Shown: positions 53,970 through 63,325, numbered from the stretch's first letter. The stretch is 64,000 nucleotides of DNA from Pseudomonas chlororaphis (GCF_001921865.1 NZ_MSCT01000021.1:92437-156436); one strand, 5' to 3'. Notes: generated from the sequence alone by a model not told the origin. Numbers and translations: made by a program.

Positions 53970-54946
53970 GCGCGCTCAACGCCAAGCCGGTATCCGCCCG
54001 AGTGCTCGACGCGGCGATTGCCTGGCAGCTGTCGCTGGACTCCGGCGAAGGCAGCCCGATGGCCCGCGAAGAGTTCGCCAAGTGGCACGCCGCCGACGAA
54101 GAGCACGCCCGCGCCTGGCGCCAGCTGGGCATGCTCGACCAGCGCTTCAGTGTCGCCAGCGGCCCGGCCCGCAACGCCCTGCTGCAATCGCGCGAGGGCG
54201 TTCGCCGGCGCGTGCGCAAGCTCGGTAGCGGGCTGGCCAGCATCGCCCTGCTGCTGGGCCTGGCCTTGTTCGCCGGCGAGCGCTACGGCCAGCTGGACTA
54301 CTGGCTCGCCGACCAGCGCACCGCCACGGGCGAGCAGCGCACCCTGCGCCTGGCCGACGGCACGGTGATCAACCTCAACACCCACAGCGCGCTGGATGTG
54401 CGCTTCGATGAAAAACAGCGACGCATCGTGCTGCAGGAAGGCGAGATCCTGATCGAAACCGGGCACAACGACGCCCGGCCCTTTATCGTCGAAACCCGCG
54501 AAGGCCATATGCGTGCCCTGGGCACGCGGTTCCTGGTCAAGCGCGAGGAACAGGGCACGCGTCTGAGCGTGCTGCAATCGGCCGTGGCCGCGCGACCGGA
54601 GTCGAGCCCGGACGAGCAGATCCTCAAGGAAGGCCAGCAGGTGCTGATGCGCCGCGACGGCCTTGGCCCGTTGCTGGCCCTGAGCCCCGGCGCCGATGCC
54701 TGGACCCGCGGCATGTTGGTGGTGGACAACGCGCGCCTGGCGGACCTGGTGAGCGAGCTGGGGCGTTATCGCCGCGGCCACCTGGGCGTGGCCGACGACG
54801 TGGCCGACCTGCGCATCACCGGCAGCTTCCCGCTGCACGACACCGACCTGGCCCTGAGCGCGCTGTTGCCGACCCTGCCGGTGCAAATCGAGCGGCACAC
54901 GCCATGGTGGGTAACGGTGGCGGCGCAGGCCAAGGGCAAGCCTTGA
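53966..54946 (+). CDS. fiuR: Anti-sigma factor FiuR/FecR type
   Basis: The 326-residue FecR protein has an N-terminal cytoplasmic anti-sigma region (DAAIAWQLSLDSGEGSPMAREEFAKW, which begins near residue 16), one membrane segment (GLASIALLLGLALFAGE, about residues 91–107) and a periplasmic part with LRLADGTVINLNTHSALDV and LGTRFLVKREEQGTRLSV. It passes the signal from the outer-membrane receptor to the sigma factor. It overlaps the sigma gene by four bases. Confidence 0.85.
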   Translation: MSALNAKPVSARVLDAAIAWQLSLDSGEGSPMAREEFAKWHAADEEHARAWRQLGMLDQRFSVASGPARNALLQSREGVRRRVRKLGSGLASIALLLGLALFAGERYGQLDYWLADQRTATGEQRTLRLADGTVINLNTHSALDVRFDEKQRRIVLQEGEILIETGHNDARPFIVETREGHMRALGTRFLVKREEQGTRLSVLQSAVAARPESSPDEQILKEGQQVLMRRDGLGPLLALSPGADAWTRGMLVVDNARLADLVSELGRYRRGHLGVADDVADLRITGSFPLHDTDLALSALLPTLPVQIERHTPWWVTVAAQAKGKP

Positions 54947-55130
54947 CTAGCGCCGGAGCCATCGGCGCGCCGCCGTCCCTGTAGGAATAAGGCCACCAGG
55001 AACACCGCCTCACCCACCTGAAACGCCCCGTTTTTGCGAAATCGAAATTATTTTCAATTCGCCCTATCACTTTTTGAATCTCGTCCGGCACATAGGCAAT
55101 TGAGAAATACTTCCATTCAGGAGCCACCGT

Positions 55131-57563
55131 ATGTCCCGTTCGCTAGACACCCTGTTGCGCCCCAGCCTGTTGGCCGTGGCGATTGCCCTTTGCGCCCCGC
55201 TGGCCAGCACCACGCTGATCGCCGCCGAACAGGCGTCCAGCGTGCGCGCCTACAACTTGCCGGCCGCGCCCCTGGCCAGCACCCTGAACCAGATCGCCAG
55301 CCAGGCCGGCCTGGCCTTGAGCCTCAACCCGGGCCTGGCCGCCGGCAAGACCTCGGCCCCGGTCAAGGGCCAGTTCGACGCCGCCGGCGCCCTGCGCGAG
55401 GCCCTGCGCGGCACCGGCCTGCAACTGGAACAGAGCAGCGCCGGCACCTACAGCCTGGTGGCGATTCCCGAGGGCGTGGTGGCCTTGCCGGAGACCAGCA
55501 TTACCGGGCAGGGCAGCTACGAAAGCGCCTGGGGTCCGGTCGAAGGTTATGTCGCCAAGCGCACTGCCGCTGGCACCAAGACCGATACCGCTCTTGCCGA
55601 AGCGCCCCGTTCGATTTCGGTCGCCACTCGCGAGCAAATGCAGGACCGTGCCGTCCAGAACCTCGATGACGCCGTGCGTTATATGCCGGGTGTCACGGCC
55701 AGCAGCTATGGCAGCGACAGTCGCGCCGAGTGGCTGAAAGTCCGTGGCTTTGAACCGACCCAGTTCCTGGATGGCCTGCCGTTGCCCAAGGGCACCTACA
55801 CCATGCCGAAGATGGAAACCTGGGACCTGGAACGCGTTGCCCTGCTGCGTGGCCCGGCTTCTTCGGTATATGGCCAGACGCCTCCCGGTGGCCTGATCGA
55901 TATGGTCAGCCGTCGCCCGGAAGCCACCAACAGCAACGAAGTCCAACTGCAAATCGGTAGCTACCAGCGTAAACAGATCAGTTTCGACAGCACCGGCCCG
56001 ATCGACGACGAAGGTCGTTTCCTCTACCGGGTCACCGGTGTGGTGCGGGACAGTAACTCGGCCATCGAGCACAACGACGACAAGCGCTACAACATCGCTC
56101 CCAGCCTGACCTGGAACATCGATGAAGACACCAAGCTGACCTTCCTCAGCCAGTTCAACCGCGACGATACCGGCATCACCAGCCAGTTCTTGCCATTGCA
56201 AGGCACCAAGCTGTCGACGCCTGCCGGTGAGGTGAAGTACCACAAGAACCTTGGCGATCCAGAATGGGAGTTCTACGACAAGACCTATTACGCATTGGGT
56301 TATGCCTTCGAACACCGCCTGGACGATGTCTGGCAGTTCCGCCAGAACCTGCGTTATACCAAGAGCGACCTGTCCTTCCAGGGCATTACCGCAGGTGGCT
56401 ACTACGGTTCGGTAAGCGACGACGGCACCGTTGCCCGTGGCGCCAACATCGTCAATGAAGACATCAGCCAGTTCGCCGTGGACAACAACTTCCAGGCCGA
56501 CTTCCAGACCGGCGCCATCAAGCACACACTGCTGCTCGGACTCGATCACCAGCGCGTCAATACCAACTACAAATGGCTGTACGGCAACGCGCCGACCAGC
56601 AACATCATCAACCCGATCTACGGCCAGGACTTCAGCAAGGTCCAATACACCGCTTACAACGACTACAACCAGAAAACCCGGGACACCGGTTTGTATCTGC
56701 AGGACCAGATGGCCCTGGATAACTGGCGCCTGACCCTCGGTGGCCGCCAGGACTGGCTGCACACCGATTCGACCTTCTACAACCTGAACGCCAAAGACAC
56801 CCGCGACGACAGTGCCTTTACCGGCAACGCGGCGCTGAGCTATGTCTTCGACTCCGGGTTCACCCCTTACATTTCCTATGCCGAGTCCTTCCAGGCCGAA
56901 GCCGGCGGCGCTAACGGTGCCGCCTTCCGCCCAGGTACAGGCAAGCAATACGAAGTGGGTCTCAAGTACCAACCACCGGGCATGGACATGCTGTTCACCG
57001 TGGCAGCCTATGACCTGACCCGTAAGGACATCGTTCTCAGCGACACCCTGGGTGTATCGCGTCCGCTGGGCGAAGCCAAGGTGCGCGGCCTGGAACTGGA
57101 GGCGACTGGCAACGTCAACGAGAACCTCAAGCTGACAGCGTCCTACACCTACGCCAACAGTAAAATGACCAAAGTCAGCGACCCCCTGGATAAAAACCGC
57201 CCACTGCCGCTGACCCCGGAAAACCAGGCCTCGGCCTGGGCCGACTACACCTGGCACACCGGCGTGCTGGACGGCTTTGGCATCGGCTTCGGCGTGCGCT
57301 ACATCGGCGAAACGGACAATATCGCCATCGGCAGCATGGGCTACGTACGCGATAAGTCGGATGGCCATACCGACTCCTATACCGTCTACGATGCCGCCGT
57401 CCATTACGACCTGGGTCGCCTGAACAATACGCTCAAGGGTGTCAGCGTCGCCGTTAACGCCAATAACGTATTCGACAAGGAATACATATCGACCTGCGAC
57501 GGCTTCTATTGCTACTACGGCGACCGCCGAAACGTCATGGCCAGCGTCAACTACAAGTGGTAA
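55131..57563 (+). CDS. fiuA: TonB-dependent siderophore receptor with signalling domain (FiuA, ferrichrome type)
   Basis: The 810-residue outer-membrane receptor has a signal peptide ending near residue 32 (LIAAEQAS), an STN signalling domain (YNLPAAPLASTLNQIASQAG, about 40–115), a TonB-box region (PETSITG, about 123–129), a plug (EAPRSISVATREQMQDRAV, about 160) and a 22-strand barrel ending in VNYKW. Near the end CDGFYC holds the two cysteines typical of hydroxamate receptors such as FhuA. With FiuI/FiuR upstream it autoregulates by surface signalling. Ferrichrome is inferred from synteny and family. Ferrioxamine is possible. Confidence 0.8.
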   Translation: MSRSLDTLLRPSLLAVAIALCAPLASTTLIAAEQASSVRAYNLPAAPLASTLNQIASQAGLALSLNPGLAAGKTSAPVKGQFDAAGALREALRGTGLQLEQSSAGTYSLVAIPEGVVALPETSITGQGSYESAWGPVEGYVAKRTAAGTKTDTALAEAPRSISVATREQMQDRAVQNLDDAVRYMPGVTASSYGSDSRAEWLKVRGFEPTQFLDGLPLPKGTYTMPKMETWDLERVALLRGPASSVYGQTPPGGLIDMVSRRPEATNSNEVQLQIGSYQRKQISFDSTGPIDDEGRFLYRVTGVVRDSNSAIEHNDDKRYNIAPSLTWNIDEDTKLTFLSQFNRDDTGITSQFLPLQGTKLSTPAGEVKYHKNLGDPEWEFYDKTYYALGYAFEHRLDDVWQFRQNLRYTKSDLSFQGITAGGYYGSVSDDGTVARGANIVNEDISQFAVDNNFQADFQTGAIKHTLLLGLDHQRVNTNYKWLYGNAPTSNIINPIYGQDFSKVQYTAYNDYNQKTRDTGLYLQDQMALDNWRLTLGGRQDWLHTDSTFYNLNAKDTRDDSAFTGNAALSYVFDSGFTPYISYAESFQAEAGGANGAAFRPGTGKQYEVGLKYQPPGMDMLFTVAAYDLTRKDIVLSDTLGVSRPLGEAKVRGLELEATGNVNENLKLTASYTYANSKMTKVSDPLDKNRPLPLTPENQASAWADYTWHTGVLDGFGIGFGVRYIGETDNIAIGSMGYVRDKSDGHTDSYTVYDAAVHYDLGRLNNTLKGVSVAVNANNVFDKEYISTCDGFYCYYGDRRNVMASVNYKW

Positions 57564-57588
57564 CCGGCTAAGCTCATTGCGTCGAAAC

Positions 57589-57617
57589 AAGGGTCACGGC
57601 CGCGCCGTGGCCCTTTT
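57589..57617 (+). terminator. Terminator of the TonB receptor gene
   Basis: AAGGGTCACGGC (57589–57600) pairs with GCCGTGGCCCTT (57604–57615), 12 pairs with one G·U, with a CGC loop followed by TT. It starts 26 bases after the stop and may only partly stop transcription into the PepSY gene. Confidence 0.75.
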
Positions 57618-57632
57618 GCATTTGGATGATTC

Positions 57633-58766
57633 ATGAAAAGCAAAACCATCCGCCGCTGGTCCTTTATCCACACCTGGACCAGCCTGATCTGCACGGTGTT
57701 CCTGCTGATGCTGGCCCTGACCGGGCTGCCGCTGATCTTTCACCATGAGATCGACCATTTGCTGGGCGACGCGCCGGAACTGCGCGAGATGCCCGCCGAC
57801 ACCCCGAAACTCGACCTGCAACAGCTGGTGCGCGCCGCCGAGGCCCATCGCCCGGGCGAGGTCATGCAGTACTTCGGCTGGGACGAGGAAGACCCCAACG
57901 GCGTGCTCACCATCATGGCCAGGACCGCCGGCACCGAGCCCAACTCGTCCCATACCTTCATGCTCGACGCGCGCACCGGCGAAGCCGTGGAAACCCCTTC
58001 GGCCAACGGCGGGCTGATGATGTTTTTCCTGCGCATGCATGTGGACATGTTCGCCGGCCTGCCGGGCAAGCTGCTGCTGGCCTTCATGGGGCTGCTGTTC
58101 GTGCTGGCGATCATTTCCGGGGTCGTGTTGTACCTGCCGTTCATGCGCCGGCTGACGTTCGCCACCGTGCGCCACGATAAATCCAGCCGCCTGCGCTGGC
58201 TCGACCTGCATAACCTGATCGGCGTGGTGACCCTCACCTGGGCCCTGGTGGTGGGCGTCACCGGGGTGATCAGCGCCTGCGCCGACCTGCTGATCGCCGC
58301 CTGGCGCAACGACAGCCTCAGCGCGATGATCGAGCCATACCGCGATGCACCGCCACTGACCCAACTGGCACCCGCCAGCCGCTTGCTGGACATTGCCCAA
58401 GAGGTGGCCCCGGGCATGCAGCCGGACTTCATCGCCTTTCCCGGCACGCGCTTTTCCAGCGAGCACCACTACGCGGTGTTCATGAAAGGCAGCACCCACC
58501 TGACGTCGCACCTGCTGACCCCGGTGCTGATCGACGCCAGCACCCTGCAGGTCACGGCGGTGGCCGAACGCCCCTGGTACATGGACGCCATGGGTATGTC
58601 GCAACCGCTGCACTTCGGCGATTACGGCGGCATGCCGATGAAAATCCTCTGGGCGGCCCTGGATGTGCTGACCATCGTCGTCCTCGCCAGCGGCCTGTAC
58701 CTGTGGATCGTCCGGCGCCGTGCCGCCCGGCCGGCCCTGGGCGCGCAAGCCGGGGCGACGCCATGA
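57633..58766 (+). CDS. PepSY-associated membrane protein (putative iron-uptake reductase)
   Basis: The 377-residue inner-membrane protein has four hydrophobic segments: FIHTWTSLICTVFLLMLALTG at residues 11–31, LLLAFMGLLFVLAIISGVVL at about 146–165, a third near 200–220 and a last near 345–365. PepSY-like periplasmic regions lie between them. Conserved His residues (HTWTS, HHEID, HNLIG) could bind haem. Such proteins (PiuB, FoxB, FsrB types) often follow siderophore receptors and reduce ferric-siderophores. That role is inferred from context. It overlaps the next gene by four bases. Confidence 0.8.
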   Translation: MKSKTIRRWSFIHTWTSLICTVFLLMLALTGLPLIFHHEIDHLLGDAPELREMPADTPKLDLQQLVRAAEAHRPGEVMQYFGWDEEDPNGVLTIMARTAGTEPNSSHTFMLDARTGEAVETPSANGGLMMFFLRMHVDMFAGLPGKLLLAFMGLLFVLAIISGVVLYLPFMRRLTFATVRHDKSSRLRWLDLHNLIGVVTLTWALVVGVTGVISACADLLIAAWRNDSLSAMIEPYRDAPPLTQLAPASRLLDIAQEVAPGMQPDFIAFPGTRFSSEHHYAVFMKGSTHLTSHLLTPVLIDASTLQVTAVAERPWYMDAMGMSQPLHFGDYGGMPMKILWAALDVLTIVVLASGLYLWIVRRRAARPALGAQAGATP

Positions 58767-58951
58767 AGCCGCGGCAATCGAGTTTCTGGAAGGTCTTCGG
58801 CGCGCCGCTGTTCATTGCCGTGCTCAGTGCCGCGGGGCTGTTCTCGGCACTGCTCGGCGACGGCATCTGGGACGCCCTGAGCTGGCTCGGCCTGGGCGTC
58901 CCGGCGGGGCTGGCGCTGCGCGGGTTGTTCAGTCGCAGGCGGGCGGCCTGA
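58763..58951 (+). CDS. Small membrane protein of the siderophore operon
   Basis: The 62-residue product has two hydrophobic segments (PLFIAVLSAAGLFSALLG and WLGLGVPAGLALRGLF) and basic ends. It begins at ATG 58763, overlapping the PepSY stop as ATGA, and shows no recognised motif. This size and position are common for accessory proteins beside PepSY reductases. Its 3' end overlaps the convergent gene by 23 bases. Confidence 0.75.
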   Translation: MKPRQSSFWKVFGAPLFIAVLSAAGLFSALLGDGIWDALSWLGLGVPAGLALRGLFSRRRAA

Positions 58952-59348
58952 CCCCGGCGGGGAAACCGCGCCACAGGTACAGTGCCAGCCCCAGGCCGAT
59001 CGGCAGCACCGGGATAAAGACGCGGTTGTCCTGTTGCGCCTCGGCGGCGACCAGGACGCAGAACAGCGCCAGGGCCAGCAGCGGTACATAGCTGGCCGCC
59101 AGGCCCCAGCGCCAGGCTCGCGTCAATGGTCCGGGGCCGCGCAAGCCCAACAGGGCACACCCCAGGGCCGGCAGGGCCAGCGCCGGCAGCGCCCAGTACC
59201 GGGCCATCCAGGCAAACGCCAGGATCAGCTCCGGCTCGCCCTCGCCGTGGCGGCGAAACTCGTACTGCAAGGCCAGGTACACCGCCAGCACGCCCAACAG
59301 GCTCAGGGCCAGGCTGTACAACCCATGTCGAAGATAAGACCTGCGCAT
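58929..59348 (-). CDS. Hypothetical membrane protein with four helices
   Basis: The 139-residue protein has about four hydrophobic segments (LYSLALSLLGVLAVYLAL, YWALPALALPALGCALLGL, YVPLLALALFCVLVA, VFIPVLPIGLGLALYLW). It belongs to no family I can name. AAGGAGTG lies well placed before the ATG. It is convergent with, and overlaps, the small siderophore-operon protein by 23 bases. Confidence 0.65.
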   Translation of the reverse strand: MRRSYLRHGLYSLALSLLGVLAVYLALQYEFRRHGEGEPELILAFAWMARYWALPALALPALGCALLGLRGPGPLTRAWRWGLAASYVPLLALALFCVLVAAEAQQDNRVFIPVLPIGLGLALYLWRGFPAGVRPPACD

Positions 59349-59453
59349 TCATCACTCCTTGTCTGTTCTGTTCGCCGCCCCGGTGGCCAGAGCCACCGGC
59401 TGCGCTAAGATCCCCGGGACCTGTGCTCCAACTTCCACCCGCGAGGAGTATTC

Positions 59454-60083
59454 ATGTCCGCCCCAAGCCTGACGCTGTTCCACAACCCGGCATCACCTTA
59501 CGTACGCAAAGTCATGGTGCTGCTGCACGAGACCGGCCAGCTGGACCATGTAGCCCTGCAAGGCTGCCAGCCAACCCCGGTGAACCCCGACGCCGCGCTC
59601 AACCAGGGCAACGCGCTGGGCAAGGTTCCCGCGCTGCGCCTGGCCGACGGCAACGTGCTGTACGACAGCCGGGTGATCCTCGAGTACCTCGACCAGCAAC
59701 ACGCGGGCCGCCCGCTGATCCCCCGCGAAGGCCCGGCCCGCTGGCGGCGCCTGACCCTGGCGGCGCTGGCCGACGGGATCATGGACGCCTCGGTGCTGAT
59801 CCGTTACGAACTGGCCCTGCGTGCCCCCGAGAAACACTGGGAGCAGTGGCTCGATGGCCAGCGCGAGAAGATTCGCCGCGCCCTGGCCGTGCTCGAGGCC
59901 GATGCCCTTACCGAACTGGCCGGCCCTTTCGACGTGGCCGCACTCAGCGTCGCCTGTGCCCTGGGCTACCTCGACTTCCGCCACCCCGACCTGCGCTGGC
60001 GCGATGCCCAGCCGCGGCTCGCGACCTGGTACGCCGAGGCCAGTCAACGGCCGTCGATGCTGGCGACCCAGCCGCCGGCTTGA
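59454..60083 (+). CDS. Glutathione S-transferase
   Basis: The 209-residue GST has a thioredoxin-like N-terminal domain (LTLFHNPASPYVRKVMVLLHETG) with Ser/Tyr near the N-terminus as a candidate catalytic residue, KVPALRLADGNVLYDSRVILEYLD (glutathione-binding), and a helical C-terminal domain. It resembles the YibF/PA0473 group. GAGGAG precedes the ATG. The substrate is unknown. Confidence 0.9.
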   Translation: MSAPSLTLFHNPASPYVRKVMVLLHETGQLDHVALQGCQPTPVNPDAALNQGNALGKVPALRLADGNVLYDSRVILEYLDQQHAGRPLIPREGPARWRRLTLAALADGIMDASVLIRYELALRAPEKHWEQWLDGQREKIRRALAVLEADALTELAGPFDVAALSVACALGYLDFRHPDLRWRDAQPRLATWYAEASQRPSMLATQPPA

Positions 60084-60256
60084 GGCTGGGAGGCCTTATC
60101 GCGAGCCAGCTCGCTCCTACCCAAAGCGTCGCTGCCCCTGTAGGAGCAAGCTTGCTCGCGATAGCCGCACAGCGGCGCCTCGGGCAACGACTCGACAATC
60201 CACACCAGCAAGGCCCGGGCCGCCTGCCGATCTTCACGCAGCCCCAGGTTACTCAT
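60044..60256 (-). CDS. Possible small ORF downstream of creD reading into REPs
   Basis: An ATG (MSNLGLREDRQAARALLVW…) overlaps the creD stop by eight bases. It opens 70 codons, but after about 30 codons it reads through a REP pair and antisense to the GST gene. The first 30 codons have normal codon usage; the rest look like repeat sequence. It may be a truncated or spurious gene. Confidence 0.2.
   Translation of the reverse strand: MSNLGLREDRQAARALLVWIVESLPEAPLCGYREQACSYRGSDALGRSELARDKASQPQAGGWVASIDGR
60098..60163. repeat. Inverted REP pair between GST and creD
   Basis: TATCGCGAGCCAGCTCGCTCC (from 60098) faces TGTAGGAGCAAGCTTGCTCG (from 60139). Confidence 0.8.
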
Positions 60257-61619
60257 GGGCCACCGCCTTATCCTGCGCCCGGGCCGGCTTGCCCTGGCCC
60301 ACGCCGTACCAGTCGAGCTTGCGGGTCAGCACCATGAACACGCCGAGCAGGCCGAACAGCAGCAGCGAGCCCATCAGCAGCGCGTAGTCCTCGGCGCTGA
60401 GCAAGCCGTACAACAGGCCGTACAGGGCGGCCAGGCCGACGGCGAAACTCAGGCCGTGGCCCAGGCTGCGCAACACATGGCAGACGTAGAAACCGATCAG
60501 CGTCACGCAGGCACCGGCCGACAGCAGGTAGGCCAGGGCGAAGCCGATGTGTTCCGACAGCGACAGCAGCAACAGGTAGAAGAACGCCAGGGCCACGCCC
60601 ACCAACGCGTATTGCACCGGGTGCACCGCCAGGCTCTTGAGCACCTCGAAGAGGAAGAAGCCGGCAAAGGTCAGGGCAATGAACAACAGCGCGTATTTGA
60701 TCGCCCGGTCGCTCTTGAGGTACTGGTCCACCGGGTCGATGAAGCTCACGCCGAACGTGCGGTTCTTGAATTCCTCGCACCGTTCGCTGCTCAGGCAATT
60801 GACCAGCGCGCTTTCCAGGTTGGTGGAGAAAAACGAGGCCTGCCAGTTGGCGACGAAGCCCAGGTCGGAGATTTCACGCTGGGCCGGCAGGTAGTCGCCG
60901 AAGAAGCTCGGATGCGGCCAGTCGGCTTGCAGGCGCACCTTGCTGGTCTTGCCCACCGGCAGCACTTGCAACTGGCCGGTGCCTTGCAATTGCAGATTGA
61001 AGGCGAAGTCCAGGTTGGTACCGCGCTTGCCGTCCAGCAGCGGCAACTCGACGTGCACACCCTCCCCCAGCCAGTCGAGCTGGGTGCCCGGGGCGAACGC
61101 CAGGTTCTGCCCGTTCAGTTCGAGGGTCAGCGCCTGTTCGATACCGCGGATGTCGCTGATGCCCACAGCGAGATACGGCGGCTCGAACCGGTAGTCGGCG
61201 AAGTCTTCCTTGATGCCCATCTGCTCCGGTACGGCAAACTGCCCGCTGATACGGTTGTTGGCGTGGAACAGCCGGGCCTGGTAAATCCCCCGGGCCCGCA
61301 CTTCGGTGCGTACCTGGCCGTCGAGTTCGAAATGCTCCGGCAGGAAATACAGCTGCCCGCGCTCTTCGCCCAATTCCTGGTAGCGCTGGTTGGTTTTCTC
61401 GTTGGTTTTCCAGGTCCGCACCACCTTGCGGTAAGGCACCACCATCAGCGGGCCGCTGATCTGTTGGCGGTAGCTGGAGCTGCGGGCAATGTCGGTGAGC
61501 ACGCCGTCGCGCAGCTCCTGGCGCTCCTGGATCAGCCCGTCGATCATCAGCAGCGGGACCAGCAACAACAGGATCAATAGGGCGATGGCCCCGAGTTTTA
61601 TCGTCAGACTGCGGTTCAT
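60249..61619 (-). CDS. creD: Inner membrane protein CreD
   Basis: CreD is an inner-membrane protein of the Cre regulon. It affects envelope integrity and, in P. aeruginosa, beta-lactam response and biofilm. The 456-residue protein starts MNRSLTIKLGAIALLILLLL, with one N-terminal membrane helix, a large periplasmic domain (up to about residue 300) and five or six C-terminal helices. GGGAG precedes the ATG. A direct repeat upstream resembles the CreB tag, so it is probably under CreB control. Confidence 0.93.
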   Translation of the reverse strand: MNRSLTIKLGAIALLILLLLVPLLMIDGLIQERQELRDGVLTDIARSSSYRQQISGPLMVVPYRKVVRTWKTNEKTNQRYQELGEERGQLYFLPEHFELDGQVRTEVRARGIYQARLFHANNRISGQFAVPEQMGIKEDFADYRFEPPYLAVGISDIRGIEQALTLELNGQNLAFAPGTQLDWLGEGVHVELPLLDGKRGTNLDFAFNLQLQGTGQLQVLPVGKTSKVRLQADWPHPSFFGDYLPAQREISDLGFVANWQASFFSTNLESALVNCLSSERCEEFKNRTFGVSFIDPVDQYLKSDRAIKYALLFIALTFAGFFLFEVLKSLAVHPVQYALVGVALAFFYLLLLSLSEHIGFALAYLLSAGACVTLIGFYVCHVLRSLGHGLSFAVGLAALYGLLYGLLSAEDYALLMGSLLLFGLLGVFMVLTRKLDWYGVGQGKPARAQDKAVAHE

Positions 61620-61685
61620 GGGTTCTCTCCCTGTTCGAATGGGGGAGAGTCTGGGAGACCGGTGTGGGGGTTTTATGGGGGGAAT

Positions 61686-61701
61686 GTGGAGAGTCTGTGG
61701 A
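61686..61701 (-). promoter_or_regulatory. CreB-tag-like direct repeat upstream of creD
   Basis: On the minus strand TCCAC-N6-TCCAC matches the CreB/Blr tag TTCAC-N6-TTCAC with one change in each half. The longer word TGTGGAGA repeats exactly (61685–61692 and 61696–61703) with an 11-base period. It is centred about 75 bases before the creD start. Confidence 0.5.
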
Positions 61702-61735
61702 GATTCGATCCGCTGAATCATCGATCACATCCAGC

Positions 61736-61875
61736 TGTAGCCGCTGGCGCAGCCTGCGCACGGCCGCGCAGCGGTCGTAAAACCGGACGGCGCGTTTTAT
61801 CAGGTAAATCGCGGACTCAGGGCTGACGGCCGCTTCGCGACCGAGCGCAGCCTCGCAGGCTCGGCAGCGGCTACA
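61736..61875. repeat. GTAGCCGCTG-class REP pair between creD and creC
   Basis: TGTAGCCGCTG (61736–61746) and CAGCGGCTACA (61865–61875) are perfect inverted 11-base arms framing about 118 bases of GC-rich REP-like sequence. The same class lies between davB and davA. Confidence 0.65.
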
Positions 61876-61903
61876 ACGGCTCCGTGCATCCTTCGCCGTT
61901 GGA

Positions 61904-63325
61904 TCAGGCCGGAAACTGCAGCGTCACTTCAACGCCTCCAGGCACATTGCCGATCCGCATCCGGCCGCCGTGCAACTGCACCACCTCCTCGACGAAGTTC
62001 AGCCCCAAACCCGTGCTTTTACGCCCGCTGTCGGGCCGCGGCAGGGAATAGAAACGCTCGGTCAGGCGTGCCAGGGCATAGTCGGGAATGGGCTCGGCCT
62101 GGTTGTACAGGCTCACGCTCAGTTGCTCGCCCGTGTGGCAGGCAGTCACCCGCAGCACGCCGCCGACGGGGGTGAAGTCCAGGGCGTTTTCCAGCAGGTT
62201 GCCCAGGGCCTGGCGCAACAGGAAAGCCTCGCCCGACAGCGCAAGCCCTGGCTCGATGGACTGCTCGACCTGCAAGCGCCGGCCTTCGATCCGCGCTTTC
62301 TGGCTGTCCAGCACCTGTGCCACCAGGTCCGCCAGCGGCACCGCCACCCGCTCTTCCAGGCCCTGGCGCTGCTCGACTTGCGCCAGGTTGAGCAAGCGTT
62401 CGATCAGGTGCTGCATGCGCGCGCTCTCGCTGTCGATATTGCCGACAAAACGCGCGCGCTGCTCGCCGGGCATGTCGCCCTGGAGCAGCTCCGCCGCGCC
62501 GCGGATCGCCGCCAGCGGGCTTTTCAGTTCATGGGTCAGGGTGTGCACGTAGCGCTCGACATAGGCCTTGCCCTCCAGCTGGGTGCGCATGTGCTCCACC
62601 GCCGTGGCCAGTTGCTCCAGCTCGCCGCCGCGATAGTGCGGCAGCGCGGCGCGGCGGCCTTCGCTGACCGCCTGGGCGTAGCCGGTAAGCCGGCGCAGGG
62701 CCACGCTCAGCCACCACGACAGCAAGGCGCCGAACAGCAGGCCCAGGCCGATCAGCCCGGCGCCGTACCACAGCAGGCGGCGCTCGGTGCGGTCGACATA
62801 GGGCTGCAAGGAACTGTTGGGCTTGGCCACGGTGACCACGCCGATGATCCGGCCGTTATCGCGGATCGGCGCGCCGACATGCATCACCGAGGAGTTCGGG
62901 TCGTCCGCCACGCTGCGCGAGGAGCGCGCGCCGTATTGGCCGCGCAGGGTCAGGTAGACATCGTTCCAGCGCGAGTAATCCTGGCCCACCGCCAGGCCGC
63001 TGGAGTCCAGCACCACCTTGCCCTGGGCGTCGGTGACGTAGATCCGGTGGTTGACCTGGTTTTTCGGCAGGCCCCAGATAGTCGCCGCCGGCTGGCGCTC
63101 GCCATAGGCCTTGAGCAGCTCCGGCCAACGGTTCTCGTTGAGGGTGCCGGCCTTGAAATCGTCCCGCAGGATTTCCGCCAGCAGGTTGGCGGTGTCCACC
63201 AGGGTTTCCTCGGTGGACTGGCGCACGCCCGGGCGGATCTCCTCCATCACGGTGTTGAGCACGAAATAGCCGGTCAGGCCGACGAACAGCACGTAGACCA
63301 GGAAAATCCGGATGGCCAACGGCAT
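61904..63325 (-). CDS. creC: Sensor histidine kinase CreC
   Basis: The 473-residue kinase has a membrane helix (LAIRIFLVYVLFVGLTGYFVL), a periplasmic sensing domain (about 30–180), a second helix (LLWYGAGLIGLGLLFGALLSWWL), HAMP, and HisKA with His265 in LTHELKSPLAA. The ATPase has NLLENALDF (N-box) and STGLGLNF (G-box). Its start overlaps the creB stop by one base (TGATG), so the two are coupled. The signal is linked to carbon source and growth phase in enterics, and to PBP inhibition in P. aeruginosa. Confidence 0.93.
   Translation of the reverse strand: MPLAIRIFLVYVLFVGLTGYFVLNTVMEEIRPGVRQSTEETLVDTANLLAEILRDDFKAGTLNENRWPELLKAYGERQPAATIWGLPKNQVNHRIYVTDAQGKVVLDSSGLAVGQDYSRWNDVYLTLRGQYGARSSRSVADDPNSSVMHVGAPIRDNGRIIGVVTVAKPNSSLQPYVDRTERRLLWYGAGLIGLGLLFGALLSWWLSVALRRLTGYAQAVSEGRRAALPHYRGGELEQLATAVEHMRTQLEGKAYVERYVHTLTHELKSPLAAIRGAAELLQGDMPGEQRARFVGNIDSESARMQHLIERLLNLAQVEQRQGLEERVAVPLADLVAQVLDSQKARIEGRRLQVEQSIEPGLALSGEAFLLRQALGNLLENALDFTPVGGVLRVTACHTGEQLSVSLYNQAEPIPDYALARLTERFYSLPRPDSGRKSTGLGLNFVEEVVQLHGGRMRIGNVPGGVEVTLQFPA

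Noticed and set aside
55143..57590. 815-codon open frame antisense to the TonB receptor
   Set aside because: It lies entirely opposite a complete receptor gene with signal peptide and barrel.
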